The notes under the pieces: generated by a model | Database searches by the model: none | Seen by the model: only the letters and a program-made list of their open reading frames with translations | Told to the model about the DNA's origin: nothing | NCBI GenBank assembly: GCA_002314435.1 | Contig: DCFV01000202.1 | Coordinates: 1 to 8,226 of the forward strand | Reading direction: 5' to 3' | Length of the DNA stretch: 8,226 bases | Source: Acidobacteriaceae bacterium UBA1795 | Lineage (GTDB): Bacteria > Acidobacteriota > Terriglobia > Terriglobales > Acidobacteriaceae | Translations under genes and position numbers: made by a program | Part shown: piece by piece, positions 1 to 5,366 of the stretch | Layout: the number at the start of each line of letters is the position of its first letter | Numbering within the stretch: the first letter of the stretch is position 1

Positions 1-124
1 TCTCTTCCTGGTCGCGCTGCTCAAAGACGTGACGAACGCGAATGAGCACCGTCCACGCAACCACCGCCACAGCAGCAGCCACGGTGAGCGAGAACAAGAG
101 CAGCAGCTTCTGGCGCAGGCTCAT
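1..124 (-). CDS. N-terminus of a membrane protein, probably a sensor histidine kinase (cut by window edge)
   Basis: Forty-one codons are visible before the left edge. The peptide begins MSLRQKLLLLF, continues as one hydrophobic helix (about residues 7-28) and then turns basic (RVRHVFEQRD). This short cytoplasmic N-tip, single helix and charged exit is typical of the first membrane segment of HAMP-type sensor histidine kinases, but no kinase domain lies inside the window, so the function is inferred. The start is well supported: GGAGGA sits 6 bases upstream of the ATG (131-136), and the ATG overlaps the stop of the binding-protein gene as ATGA (121-124), implying translational coupling. Other single-helix membrane proteins, such as a chemoreceptor or a sigma-regulatory factor, are not excluded. 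Confidence 0.55.
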   Translation of the reverse strand, partial: MSLRQKLLLLFSLTVAAAVAVVAWTVLIRVRHVFEQRDQEE

Positions 125-1467
125 GGCGCGTCCTCCAGCGACGCGTCTGCCAGGTCCGGCGAGCCATCAGAACTCAGGCACAGATCGCGCACCCGCGCTC
201 CCACTGCATACGCGCGTGGCAGCGCCAGCAGAGGAATAAGCGTATGCCGGTCAAGTGCCTCGCGCTCCGCCTTGTAAAGCGCCGCCGGATTGTCGCCGAC
301 CCCCGCCATCGGCTGGCCTGCCGCGCGCAGCAGCGCATCCAGTGCGGCCGCAGGCGCACCGCCGGTGAGCGGCAAGCGACGCAGCGCAAGGTTTGTGGGC
401 TGCACGCTCGCGGCAACCATCTGTACATTGAATCCCACTGCGCGCAAATCCAGCGCAATGCGCTGCGCCGCCAGTTGCAGCGTGCCGCCGCCGTCCGCAT
501 TCATCGTCAATGGCGGAGTAGAGAGGCCGCCGCGCAGCGCCTGCGCTTTGTTCAAATCCTGCTCGGCGGGAAATAGAAATCCGTAGCCGGAAAGCGACTG
601 CGGCAGCAGGCTCGCGGACATCTCGCCCTGCTTTTGAAAAATCACATTCTCGAGCGAGCTGCGATCCACCGCCGCGGCAATGGCTGCACGCAGCATCGGG
701 TTTGCGAGCGGCCCCGCGTCGTTCACCTGCAATGCGAGCAACTCGGCGTCCGGTTGCGCCGCCACATTCAGCCGCTGCTGCTGCGCCTGCCGCAGCAGCT
801 CCGCCGGAGCCTCCACCACATCCGCGCGGCCCACGCTCAGGTCCAGCCACTGGTCGCGCAACGTGCGATGCACGCGCAGTTCGACGGTATCGGCAAACGG
901 ACGCCCCCGCCAGCACCCCTCGTTCGCGATCAACGTGAGCACGCCGTTGACGAAACCCGCCACCTGAAACGCTCCCGTGCCGGCACTGCCGCCCGGCGTC
1001 TTGCCATCCGCTCCAATCGTCAGCGCGAGCAGAAACTCGTCGCCCGCCAGCAGCGCCGGAAGATTCGGCATCGGCGCATCGCTCACAAACACCACCGACG
1101 AGCCCACCGCGCGCAGTTGCGACCACGGACACGCGCTCGCGCATGCCGCCTGCAGCGCGGCCACTGCATTCACTGAGGTCAGCAACGTTCCATCGTGAAA
1201 GTGCACCTTCGGTCGCAGCCGAAACTGCCACCGATGATCGTTGTTGTCCGAACTCCACTCGACCGCCAGCCCGGGCTGCACCGCACCGCGCGCGTCGAAC
1301 GTGGTGAGCCCGTCGAAGACCAGCCGACGCGCCAGTCCGCCTGGCCGCTGCCACGGATCGCCCTCCGCCTCCACGCGCAGCGTGCCGCCATAGTGCGGCC
1401 GCGTGCGCGCCGCGGCGGGCAGCGCGAGCGCAATCAACGCACAGCTAATCGCAAAGCGCCGTAACAC
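121..1467 (-). CDS. Periplasmic substrate-binding protein, family 5 (peptide/nickel/oligosaccharide ABC type)
   Basis: A 448-residue exported protein of the SBP_bac_5 (DppA/OppA/MppA/NikA-like) family. Residues 1-20 are a signal peptide ending in an Ala-rich cleavage region, with no lipobox Cys, so it is probably soluble in the periplasm. The family signature follows: YGGTLRVE (26-33), LVFDGLTTFD (49-58), a P-x-LA-x-x-W element (65-71), then FRLRPKVHFHDGT (82-94), equivalent to the family's FkLRkgvkFhdGtp motif. The later ANPMLRAAIAAAVDR (255-269) matches the conserved hinge-region helix. At 448 residues it is shorter than the usual 500-550, with a compact C-terminal part. The start chosen is a GTG at 1465-1467, because GAGGTG lies 4 bases upstream and a signal peptide begins there; it overlaps the preceding gene by 23 bases. 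No permease or ATPase gene is visible, and the next gene is a probable sensor protein, so a sensing role is possible. The ligand cannot be read from sequence. Confidence 0.85.
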   Translation of the reverse strand: MLRRFAISCALIALALPAAARTRPHYGGTLRVEAEGDPWQRPGGLARRLVFDGLTTFDARGAVQPGLAVEWSSDNNDHRWQFRLRPKVHFHDGTLLTSVNAVAALQAACASACPWSQLRAVGSSVVFVSDAPMPNLPALLAGDEFLLALTIGADGKTPGGSAGTGAFQVAGFVNGVLTLIANEGCWRGRPFADTVELRVHRTLRDQWLDLSVGRADVVEAPAELLRQAQQQRLNVAAQPDAELLALQVNDAGPLANPMLRAAIAAAVDRSSLENVIFQKQGEMSASLLPQSLSGYGFLFPAEQDLNKAQALRGGLSTPPLTMNADGGGTLQLAAQRIALDLRAVGFNVQMVAASVQPTNLALRRLPLTGGAPAAALDALLRAAGQPMAGVGDNPAALYKAEREALDRHTLIPLLALPRAYAVGARVRDLCLSSDGSPDLADASLEDAP

Positions 1468-2674
1468 GGTCCACCTCGTATCGATCCCCTGCGCCGCGCA
1501 CCACCACGTATACGCTCTTGCCGTCCGGTGCGGTCCACAACGCCGTAACAGAGCCCTCCACGGCGAGCGGAGCACTCGCAGGCACCGCCTCCAGCGCGGG
1601 CAACTCATACGCGCGCAGGCTGTCGCTCGCAGCCGCGCCCGAGCTCGACGCAATCACCTGTACGCCCGCACCGCAGCCCGACTGCACCACCGCAAAGTCG
1701 CTGCCCCAGTCGCGCGTGCCGCTTACGTTTTTAAGTCCACCGCTCTCCGCCAACTGGACCTTGCCGTCCACCCCGCCCAACAGCAGCGCCGCGTTGCCCG
1801 CCGCGCGCGACACCAGTGCAGCCGCGTAGAACGGCGGAAGGTCCACTCCCAGATTGGGTGTCACCACGCCAGTGAAGGAGTTGCGCGCCGCGTTGAAGAA
1901 AGCTTTCAGTTTCGTGCTCGCTTCTGAAGGCGCGATCAGCGGCCCCCATATCCATGGATCATCGCTCTCCGAGCACTGCGCGGGCCAGCCGCCTGCGGCA
2001 TCGTCCACGCCAAAGCGCCCCTCGCACCGCATCGCGCCCGCGCGCGCCTCAAAGCCTTCGCCATTTGTAACGATCACGCCGCGCGGGTCTCGCGCTTCTC
2101 CACGTCTCTCCACGAACGCGAGACGCCGCGATTCGCTCCACCCATCTCCGCTCTTTGCATACAACACCAGCGCATCCGGCTCGGCGATCACGAGCCACGC
2201 GCCTTCTTCCAATGCAGCCAGCACTTGCTCAGCCGACGTAAACACCACCTGTCTCCGCAGCAGCAAGCTTCCCGCTGTTTGCGCAGGTCGCGTCGCACCG
2301 CGATCGACGCGCACCATGGCCACCTGCGTCTCGCTACCTTCCACCACTTCGGCCACCCACAGGCGCTCACGCCCAGTCTCGCTCAGCGTCACGCGAACAG
2401 TGCTCGCGCTTTCCGTGCCAGCCACCACCACGCCACGCGCCTTCAGATCCTGCGCCAGCAGCTTGCGAATCGCGGGAAGATCGTCATTGGATACGGTGGA
2501 GAGATTGCGCAGCGTGATCCGCGCCTGCCCCGGCCCCAGCAGCGCAGCAATCTGCTCGGCCAGCGCCGCAGCGGGCTGTTCCCACGGGTTCGGCACAGCA
2601 GCGGCGCGCGACACCATCGCTCCGCACACCACCAACGCCACCGCGACCCAATGCCTCAGCCTCATCGCCATCAT
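1445..2674 (-). CDS. Exported protein of unknown function
   Basis: A protein of about 409 residues that I do not recognise. Residues 1-26 form a signal peptide (MRLRHWVAVALVVCGAM core, then SRAAA). Residues 33-125 look like a compact alpha/beta domain (a helix over ALAEQIAALL, a strand ARITLRNLS, a helix over AIRKLLAQDLKARG, then VRVTLSE and LWVAEVV strands). This pattern is loosely reminiscent of FlgO/CsgG/LpoB-like periplasmic domains that act on an outer-membrane or cell-wall partner; that is a guess from secondary-structure rhythm only. Residues 160-409 are strand-rich with blade-like repeats (DALVLYAKSGDGW; DSLRAYELPALE; VTALWTAPDGKSVYVVV), suggesting a beta-propeller. Four Cys residues (216, 234, 334, 408) could form disulfides. 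The start is uncertain: ATGs at 2674, 2671 and 2665 all precede the signal peptide, and only a weak AGAAAG lies upstream. Its stop lies inside the next gene (23-base overlap), so they are co-expressed. Confidence 0.8.
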   Translation of the reverse strand: MMAMRLRHWVAVALVVCGAMVSRAAAVPNPWEQPAAALAEQIAALLGPGQARITLRNLSTVSNDDLPAIRKLLAQDLKARGVVVAGTESASTVRVTLSETGRERLWVAEVVEGSETQVAMVRVDRGATRPAQTAGSLLLRRQVVFTSAEQVLAALEEGAWLVIAEPDALVLYAKSGDGWSESRRLAFVERRGEARDPRGVIVTNGEGFEARAGAMRCEGRFGVDDAAGGWPAQCSESDDPWIWGPLIAPSEASTKLKAFFNAARNSFTGVVTPNLGVDLPPFYAAALVSRAAGNAALLLGGVDGKVQLAESGGLKNVSGTRDWGSDFAVVQSGCGAGVQVIASSSGAAASDSLRAYELPALEAVPASAPLAVEGSVTALWTAPDGKSVYVVVRGAGDRYEVDRVTALCD

Positions 2675-2702
2675 CTTTCTGCGCAGCTTGCCGTTTGCGC
2701 GG

Positions 2703-2708
2703 ATTATA
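2703..2708 (-). promoter_or_regulatory. Candidate -10 box (TATAAT) upstream of the 2674-1445 gene
   Basis: On the minus strand a perfect TATAAT lies about 30 bases upstream of the start codon, in the only real gap between genes of the leftward cluster. No convincing TTGACA-like -35 is found at 16-18 bases. A TGGACA is present but only 10 bases away. It could be an internal promoter separating the transpeptidase/SPFH genes from the binding-protein/sensor genes, or chance. Confidence 0.35.
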
Positions 2709-2726
2709 TCGTTTGCGGTGTCCACC

Positions 2727-2762
2727 GCCTGCTCGCGAGGAAATGCGCCGGACGAGGCAGGC
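2727..2762 (-). other. Inverted repeat / stem-loop between SPFH gene and unknown exported protein
   Basis: GCCTGCTCG (2727-2735) faces CGAGGCAGGC (2753-2762), giving a 9-base-pair stem with one bulged base and a loop of about 17 bases. It lies about 20 bases after the stop codon of the SPFH gene, a position typical of a terminator or transcript-stabilising hairpin. No T-run follows on the minus strand, so it is at best a weak intrinsic terminator. Confidence 0.35.
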
Positions 2763-2782
2763 TCCCCGCCCGGCACCCGCCC

Positions 2783-4123
2783 TCAGTGCCCGCCGCCCTT
2801 CGTATCAGGCTCGGCCTCGTTGTCCATCTCCTGCTTCACCACTGGCGCGTTCGCCATGTTCTTGAAAACGTCGTTCGCGAAGAAGAATTTCCCGTCTGTC
2901 GGCACCATGACCACCTGAATCTTGTCCGATAGCCGCTCCGCCACAATCTTGTTGATCAGCAGCGGCGACTTGTTCAACAGCGCCGCCTCGCTCGTCATGC
3001 GCTCGGCATTGGCCGCAGCAATCAGCTTGATGCGGCCGGCTTCGGCATCGGCAAAAAGGTTTCTCCGCTCCAGCTCAGCCTTCGAGTCAATGACCTTGGC
3101 TTGCGCGTCGGCCTCCGCATTCTGAATGGTCGCCTCCTTGCGCGCCTCGGCTTCCAGCTTGCTCTGCTCAATCTGCTTCTGCTTCAGCGGAAGCGTGTAC
3201 TGCATCGCATCGGCCTCACCCTTGGCCGCCACCACCCTGGACTGCGCCTCGCCCTCGGCCTGCTTCACCTTCTGCACGGCCTCGGCTTCGGCTTCAAGCT
3301 CGGCAATCTTCACCTGCTTCTGCCGGATGTCGGTGTCCACGCCGAGCTGGTCGTCCTGCTGTTCCTTCAGCAGCAGACCCTCAAGGCCCTTCGAGTACTC
3401 CACCGGCAGCTGAATCTCCGCCAGCATCACCTCTTCCACCACAATGCCGTCGCCCGCCAACTTGCGCGTAATAATGCCCGCAGCCTGCGCGCGTACTTCT
3501 TCGCGCTTGGTCGAGAAGATTTCGCGCACCGTGTACTTCGGCGCCAGCTCGCGCCACGCGCTGGCCACTACCGGCGGCACCAGCTGCTTGTCTGCCGGCT
3601 GTGGCAGCCGCGCCTGCACGCTCGAAAGCCGGTTTGGATCGAGCCTGTAGCGCACCGTCACTCCGAGGCCGATGTTGAGTCCTTCGAGCGACTGCACCTG
3701 AAACCCTGCCGGCTGTGCCGCGCCCTTCGCGCTCTCCGCAACAAGGCCAGCGGTGTACAAGTGATCGCGCAAGTCGAACAGCTCGACGGAATCCACCAGC
3801 GGCGTGATGAAGTGCACGCCCGGATACAGCGTGCCCGCCAGCGTACCGCCCACCTGGCTGATGCGCACGCCACCCTTCCCGCTCGGCACCACCACAATGC
3901 TGGCCGCCACCAGCAGCGGCAGGCAGGCCGCCATCGCCAGCGCCACCGGCCCGCGCCATGCAAACTCTACCGTCTCCGCGCCGGGTTTGTCTTCCGCGGT
4001 CCCGTCCACCGCTCTTTGGCGAATCGCTACGTTCCGCTTCCAAAGCTCGAATACCGGAATCCCCACAGCGGCAGCCATCAACAGCACTCCCGCAACCGTC
4101 AACAACATCTTCAGTGCAAGCAT
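2783..4123 (-). CDS. SPFH/band-7 (prohibitin/flotillin-like) membrane protein
   Basis: A 446-residue membrane scaffold protein of the SPFH superfamily. Two hydrophobic helices are visible (about residues 5-27 and 59-79), joined by a charged linker. The band-7 core follows (80-255): GKGGVRISQVGGTL, YPGVHFITPLVDSVELFDLRDHLY, then a GLNIGLGVTVRYRLDP strand pair typical of prohibitin-like domains. Residues 255-400 are a long Ala/Glu/Lys-rich coiled coil (repeated AEAEA, QAEGEAQSR and AEADAQAK patterns), as in flotillins, which oligomerise through it. The tail ends in a Gly-rich KGGGH. Family members organise membrane microdomains or regulate membrane proteases; no enzymatic activity is expected. 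Two N-terminal helices instead of one is notable. The ATG at 4121-4123 is chosen for GAGGGG 6 bases upstream, lying inside the preceding small gene. The start overlaps that gene by 13 bases, so translation is probably coupled. Confidence 0.9.
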   Translation of the reverse strand: MLALKMLLTVAGVLLMAAAVGIPVFELWKRNVAIRQRAVDGTAEDKPGAETVEFAWRGPVALAMAACLPLLVAASIVVVPSGKGGVRISQVGGTLAGTLYPGVHFITPLVDSVELFDLRDHLYTAGLVAESAKGAAQPAGFQVQSLEGLNIGLGVTVRYRLDPNRLSSVQARLPQPADKQLVPPVVASAWRELAPKYTVREIFSTKREEVRAQAAGIITRKLAGDGIVVEEVMLAEIQLPVEYSKGLEGLLLKEQQDDQLGVDTDIRQKQVKIAELEAEAEAVQKVKQAEGEAQSRVVAAKGEADAMQYTLPLKQKQIEQSKLEAEARKEATIQNAEADAQAKVIDSKAELERRNLFADAEAGRIKLIAAANAERMTSEAALLNKSPLLINKIVAERLSDKIQVVMVPTDGKFFFANDVFKNMANAPVVKQEMDNEAEPDTKGGGH

Positions 4124-4293
4124 CTCCCGCCCCTCTTTCGGTTGGTTTGCTCTTTCTGTTTGCCGGTTCCCGGCCACGGAGCAAGCAGCAGCCGGACCAG
4201 TCCTCCCAACGTCAGTTCTTCCAGCAGCAGTCCCGCTGCCACCGGCAGCAGCACTGCGCCCAATCCATTCGCGGCTTCATTCAGCAGGTTCAT
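4111..4293 (-). CDS. Small hydrophobic protein of unknown function (60 residues)
   Basis: A small gene that is easy to miss but well supported by context. The ATG at 4291-4293 has a near-perfect ribosome binding site, TAGGAGG, 6 bases upstream; the site overlaps the stop codon of the transpeptidase gene, 10 bases separate the two genes, and its own stop lies 13 bases inside the SPFH gene. The protein is 60 residues: a short polar head (MNLLNEAANG), a hydrophobic stretch (about 11-39: GAVLLPVAAGLLLEELTLGG and LVRLLLA) and a basic tail (KQKEQTNRKRGGR). It could be a single bent membrane helix or an amphipathic membrane-bound peptide with the basic tail in the cytoplasm. SPFH proteins often have a small membrane partner of the NfeD type in the same operon. 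This one shows no NfeD OB-fold and is too short, but it occupies that position. Confidence 0.7.
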   Translation of the reverse strand: MNLLNEAANGLGAVLLPVAAGLLLEELTLGGLVRLLLAPWPGTGKQKEQTNRKRGGRCLH

Positions 4294-4299
4294 TGCGCG

Positions 4300-4306
4300 C
4301 CTCCTA
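4300..4306 (-). promoter_or_regulatory. Strong ribosome binding site for the 60-residue protein
   Basis: TAGGAGG on the minus strand, with a 6-base spacer to the ATG at 4291-4293. Its first three bases are the TAG stop of the transpeptidase gene, so ribosomes ending there are placed directly on the next start. This site decides the start and is the main argument that the small gene is real. Confidence 0.75.
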
Positions 4307-4906
4307 CTGCATCGCCGCCACAACTACCGGCAGCGTCGTCGCCAGGGTGTCGGCCGTGTCCGTGGCAGAGGCCGACGCGTTCTGGGCCGTCAGCATCGGC
4401 TCCGGACTCTGCACCGGGCGTTCGTCGAATAGCCGAGCTGTCTCCTCATTGCGCGTGCCCACCAACTCCACCGCATCACCCACCGCCACCAGCCCGTAGA
4501 GTTCCTCGAGGTCCGCCTGTGCCATGCGGATGCACCCGTGCGATGCAGCCTTGCCGATTGACTTCGGTTCGCTGGTTCCGTGGATGCCGTACCCCTGCAC
4601 GCTCAGTCCCATCCAGCGCGTACCCACCGGGTTCTGAGGTCCGGGCTCAACCGTGCGGCCGTTGTGGTGGTAGACCGGGTTCATCACGCGGCGCTCGATG
4701 CTGAAGGTGCCCACCGGGCTGGGGGTGGAGGGCTTGCCCACGGCCACCGCGTAAACCTTCTTCACCTGGCCGTCTTCCACCAGAGCCAGCTTGCGGTCCT
4801 CCAGGCTCACCACGATCACCCGCCGGGGTGCCTGCTGCGCCTCAGCCTGCAACATTCCCACCGCCACTGCCGCCACCGCCACCGTGCTCCGCATCCCGCT
4901 CTTCAT
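4304..4906 (-). CDS. L,D-transpeptidase (YkuD domain), exported
   Basis: A 200-residue exported enzyme of the YkuD/ErfK family. These enzymes use a Cys nucleophile to form 3-3 cross-links between peptidoglycan stem peptides or to attach proteins to the wall, acting in the periplasm. Residues 1-25 are a signal peptide (basic start, TVAVAAVAVGM core, AEAQ cleavage). The YkuD domain spans about 28-149: VSLEDRKLALVEDGQ, GKPSTPSPVGTFSI, then GYGIHG with the conserved His109, and the active-site signature SHGCIRM with catalytic Cys125 and Arg127. After the domain comes a 50-residue Ala/Thr/Ser-rich tail of low complexity. There is no LysM or other wall-binding domain, so it is a minimal form. The ATG at 4904-4906 is preceded by AAGGGGGA at 4 bases. 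It is the first gene of the leftward cluster; the small gene starts 10 bases after its stop. Confidence 0.92.
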   Translation of the reverse strand: MKSGMRSTVAVAAVAVGMLQAEAQQAPRRVIVVSLEDRKLALVEDGQVKKVYAVAVGKPSTPSPVGTFSIERRVMNPVYHHNGRTVEPGPQNPVGTRWMGLSVQGYGIHGTSEPKSIGKAASHGCIRMAQADLEELYGLVAVGDAVELVGTRNEETARLFDERPVQSPEPMLTAQNASASATDTADTLATTLPVVVAAMQ

Positions 4907-5020
4907 CGCGTCCCCCTTCGGCTTCGCCTGCTCAACGGCCTGCGCCCGGACAAAGTGCAAGCCCCGGGCCAAACATGAATCGTTGAAACCAAATGGTTTA
5001 TCTGGAGGATAAGAATCGGG

Positions 5021-5042
5021 AGCGTGGCAGAGCTGCCACGCT
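5021..5042. repeat. Perfect 10-base inverted repeat
   Basis: AGCGTGGCAG (5021-5030) and CTGCCACGCT (5033-5042) are perfect reverse complements separated by 2 bases. This is either a protein-binding palindrome or an RNA hairpin (9-base-pair stem, 4-base loop). It lies 115 bases upstream of the transpeptidase start and about 325 bases upstream of the rightward gene. No T-run follows on either strand, which argues against an intrinsic terminator. Confidence 0.6.
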
Positions 5043-5087
5043 GTGGGCTTGGAGACACAGGACCCGCAGGGGCGGCCAGGGCCGGAG

Positions 5088-5104
5088 CGGCTCTCCCGGA
5101 GCCG
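5088..5104. repeat. Short inverted repeat CGGCTC/GAGCCG
   Basis: CGGCTC (5088-5093) and GAGCCG (5099-5104) can form a 6-base-pair stem with a 5-base loop. It may belong to a larger fold with the flanking GCCGG (5081-5085) and CCGGC (5102-5106). Function unknown; in GC-rich DNA such short repeats can occur by chance. Confidence 0.3.
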
Positions 5105-5139
5105 GCACCTATTACTTAAGTGCTGTGAGTACCCCGGTA

Positions 5140-5216
5140 CATCACCCGAATTGGGCTATAGTACCGCTTAAGTGCAATTGCAGCAGAGTCTGTGTGCGCG
5201 TACTTTGGGTTTGATT
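5140..5216 (+). repeat. Tandem imperfect repeat, copy 1
   Basis: Seventy-seven bases that align without gaps to 5241-5317, with 56 identities. The best conserved parts are CATC-n-CCCGAAT at the left end, AAGTGCAATT in the middle (containing the palindrome TGCAATTGCA at 5173-5182) and GTAC-n-TT-n-GG near the right end. The TTGCAG (5178-5183) and TACTTT (5201-5206) pair at 17 bases resembles a promoter. Upstream, CTTAAGTGC at 5115-5123 repeats the CTTAAGTGC of this copy (5167-5175), possibly a remnant of a third copy. Confidence 0.7.
5178..5206 (+). promoter_or_regulatory. Promoter-like pair in repeat copy 1
   Basis: TTGCAG (5178-5183), a 17-base spacer, then TACTTT (5201-5206). The match to the housekeeping consensus is modest, but the same arrangement with the same spacer is kept in copy 2. 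Transcription would start near 5213 and run toward the 5367 gene. Confidence 0.35.
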
Positions 5217-5240
5217 AAAGGTGTTGCAAGGCGCACAGCT

Positions 5241-5317
5241 CATCCCCCGAATGGGGCTCGAGTGACCCGTAAGTGCAATTGCAACAGGATTTGGGCTCCC
5301 GTACGTTAGGTCTAGTT
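5241..5317 (+). repeat. Tandem imperfect repeat, copy 2
   Basis: The second copy, offset by 101 bases from the first. It has the same TGCAATTGCA palindrome (5274-5283). Its left end forms a clear CCCC-GAAT-GGGG stem-loop (5245-5256), for which copy 1 keeps only a three-pair version. It ends 49 bases before the start codon of the rightward gene. Confidence 0.7.
5279..5307 (+). promoter_or_regulatory. Promoter-like pair in repeat copy 2
   Basis: TTGCAA (5279-5284), a 17-base spacer, then TACGTT (5302-5307). Transcription would start near 5314, giving a leader of about 53 bases for the gene at 5367. The support is positional and from conservation between the two copies, not from a strong consensus match. 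Confidence 0.4.
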
Positions 5318-5366
5318 TCAGCAGAGCAGCAACCGGAGAGTGCAGCCTCCGGCCAACGGACGAAAG

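Larger units (their letters stand above)
4907..5366. other. Structured spacer between divergent genes
   Basis: A 460-base gap with no convincing gene. From left to right it holds a short inverted repeat AAACC-AAAT-GGTTT (4986-4999), a 10-base perfect inverted repeat (5021-5042), a 6-base hairpin (5088-5104), a GTACC-CC-GGTAC inverted repeat (5129-5140) and the tandem 77-base repeat described separately. A promoter for the transpeptidase gene should lie here on the minus strand, but I cannot point to a good -35/-10 pair. Open frames across the region have unlikely amino acid composition and no good ribosome binding site. Confidence 0.7.

Noticed and set aside
1468..1653. N-terminal extension of the binding protein to 1653
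   Set aside because: The extra 62 residues are Arg/Cys/Trp-rich and lie inside the previous gene. The GTG at 1467 has a good ribosome binding site and begins a proper signal peptide.
1854..2918. Plus-strand open frame of 354 codons
   Set aside because: It lies antisense to the unknown exported protein and runs into the SPFH gene. Its composition (Ser/Arg/Ala/Pro-rich) is typical of a GC-rich shadow, and the minus-strand frames carry recognisable domains or signal peptides.
3101..4432. Plus-strand open frame of 443 codons
   Set aside because: It is antisense to the SPFH, small-protein and transpeptidase genes. It is Leu/Arg/His-rich with no domain and only mirrors the coiled-coil codons.
4993..5214. 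Plus-strand open frame of 73 codons across the repeat region
   Set aside because: No ribosome binding site, atypical composition, and the repeat units do not keep a common reading frame (copy 2 has a stop), so the conservation is not at protein level.
5140..5317. CRISPR array, or attachment-site repeats of a mobile element
   Set aside because: There are only two diverged copies (about 73 percent identical) with no regular short repeats and spacers, and no cas, integrase or transposase gene is nearby.
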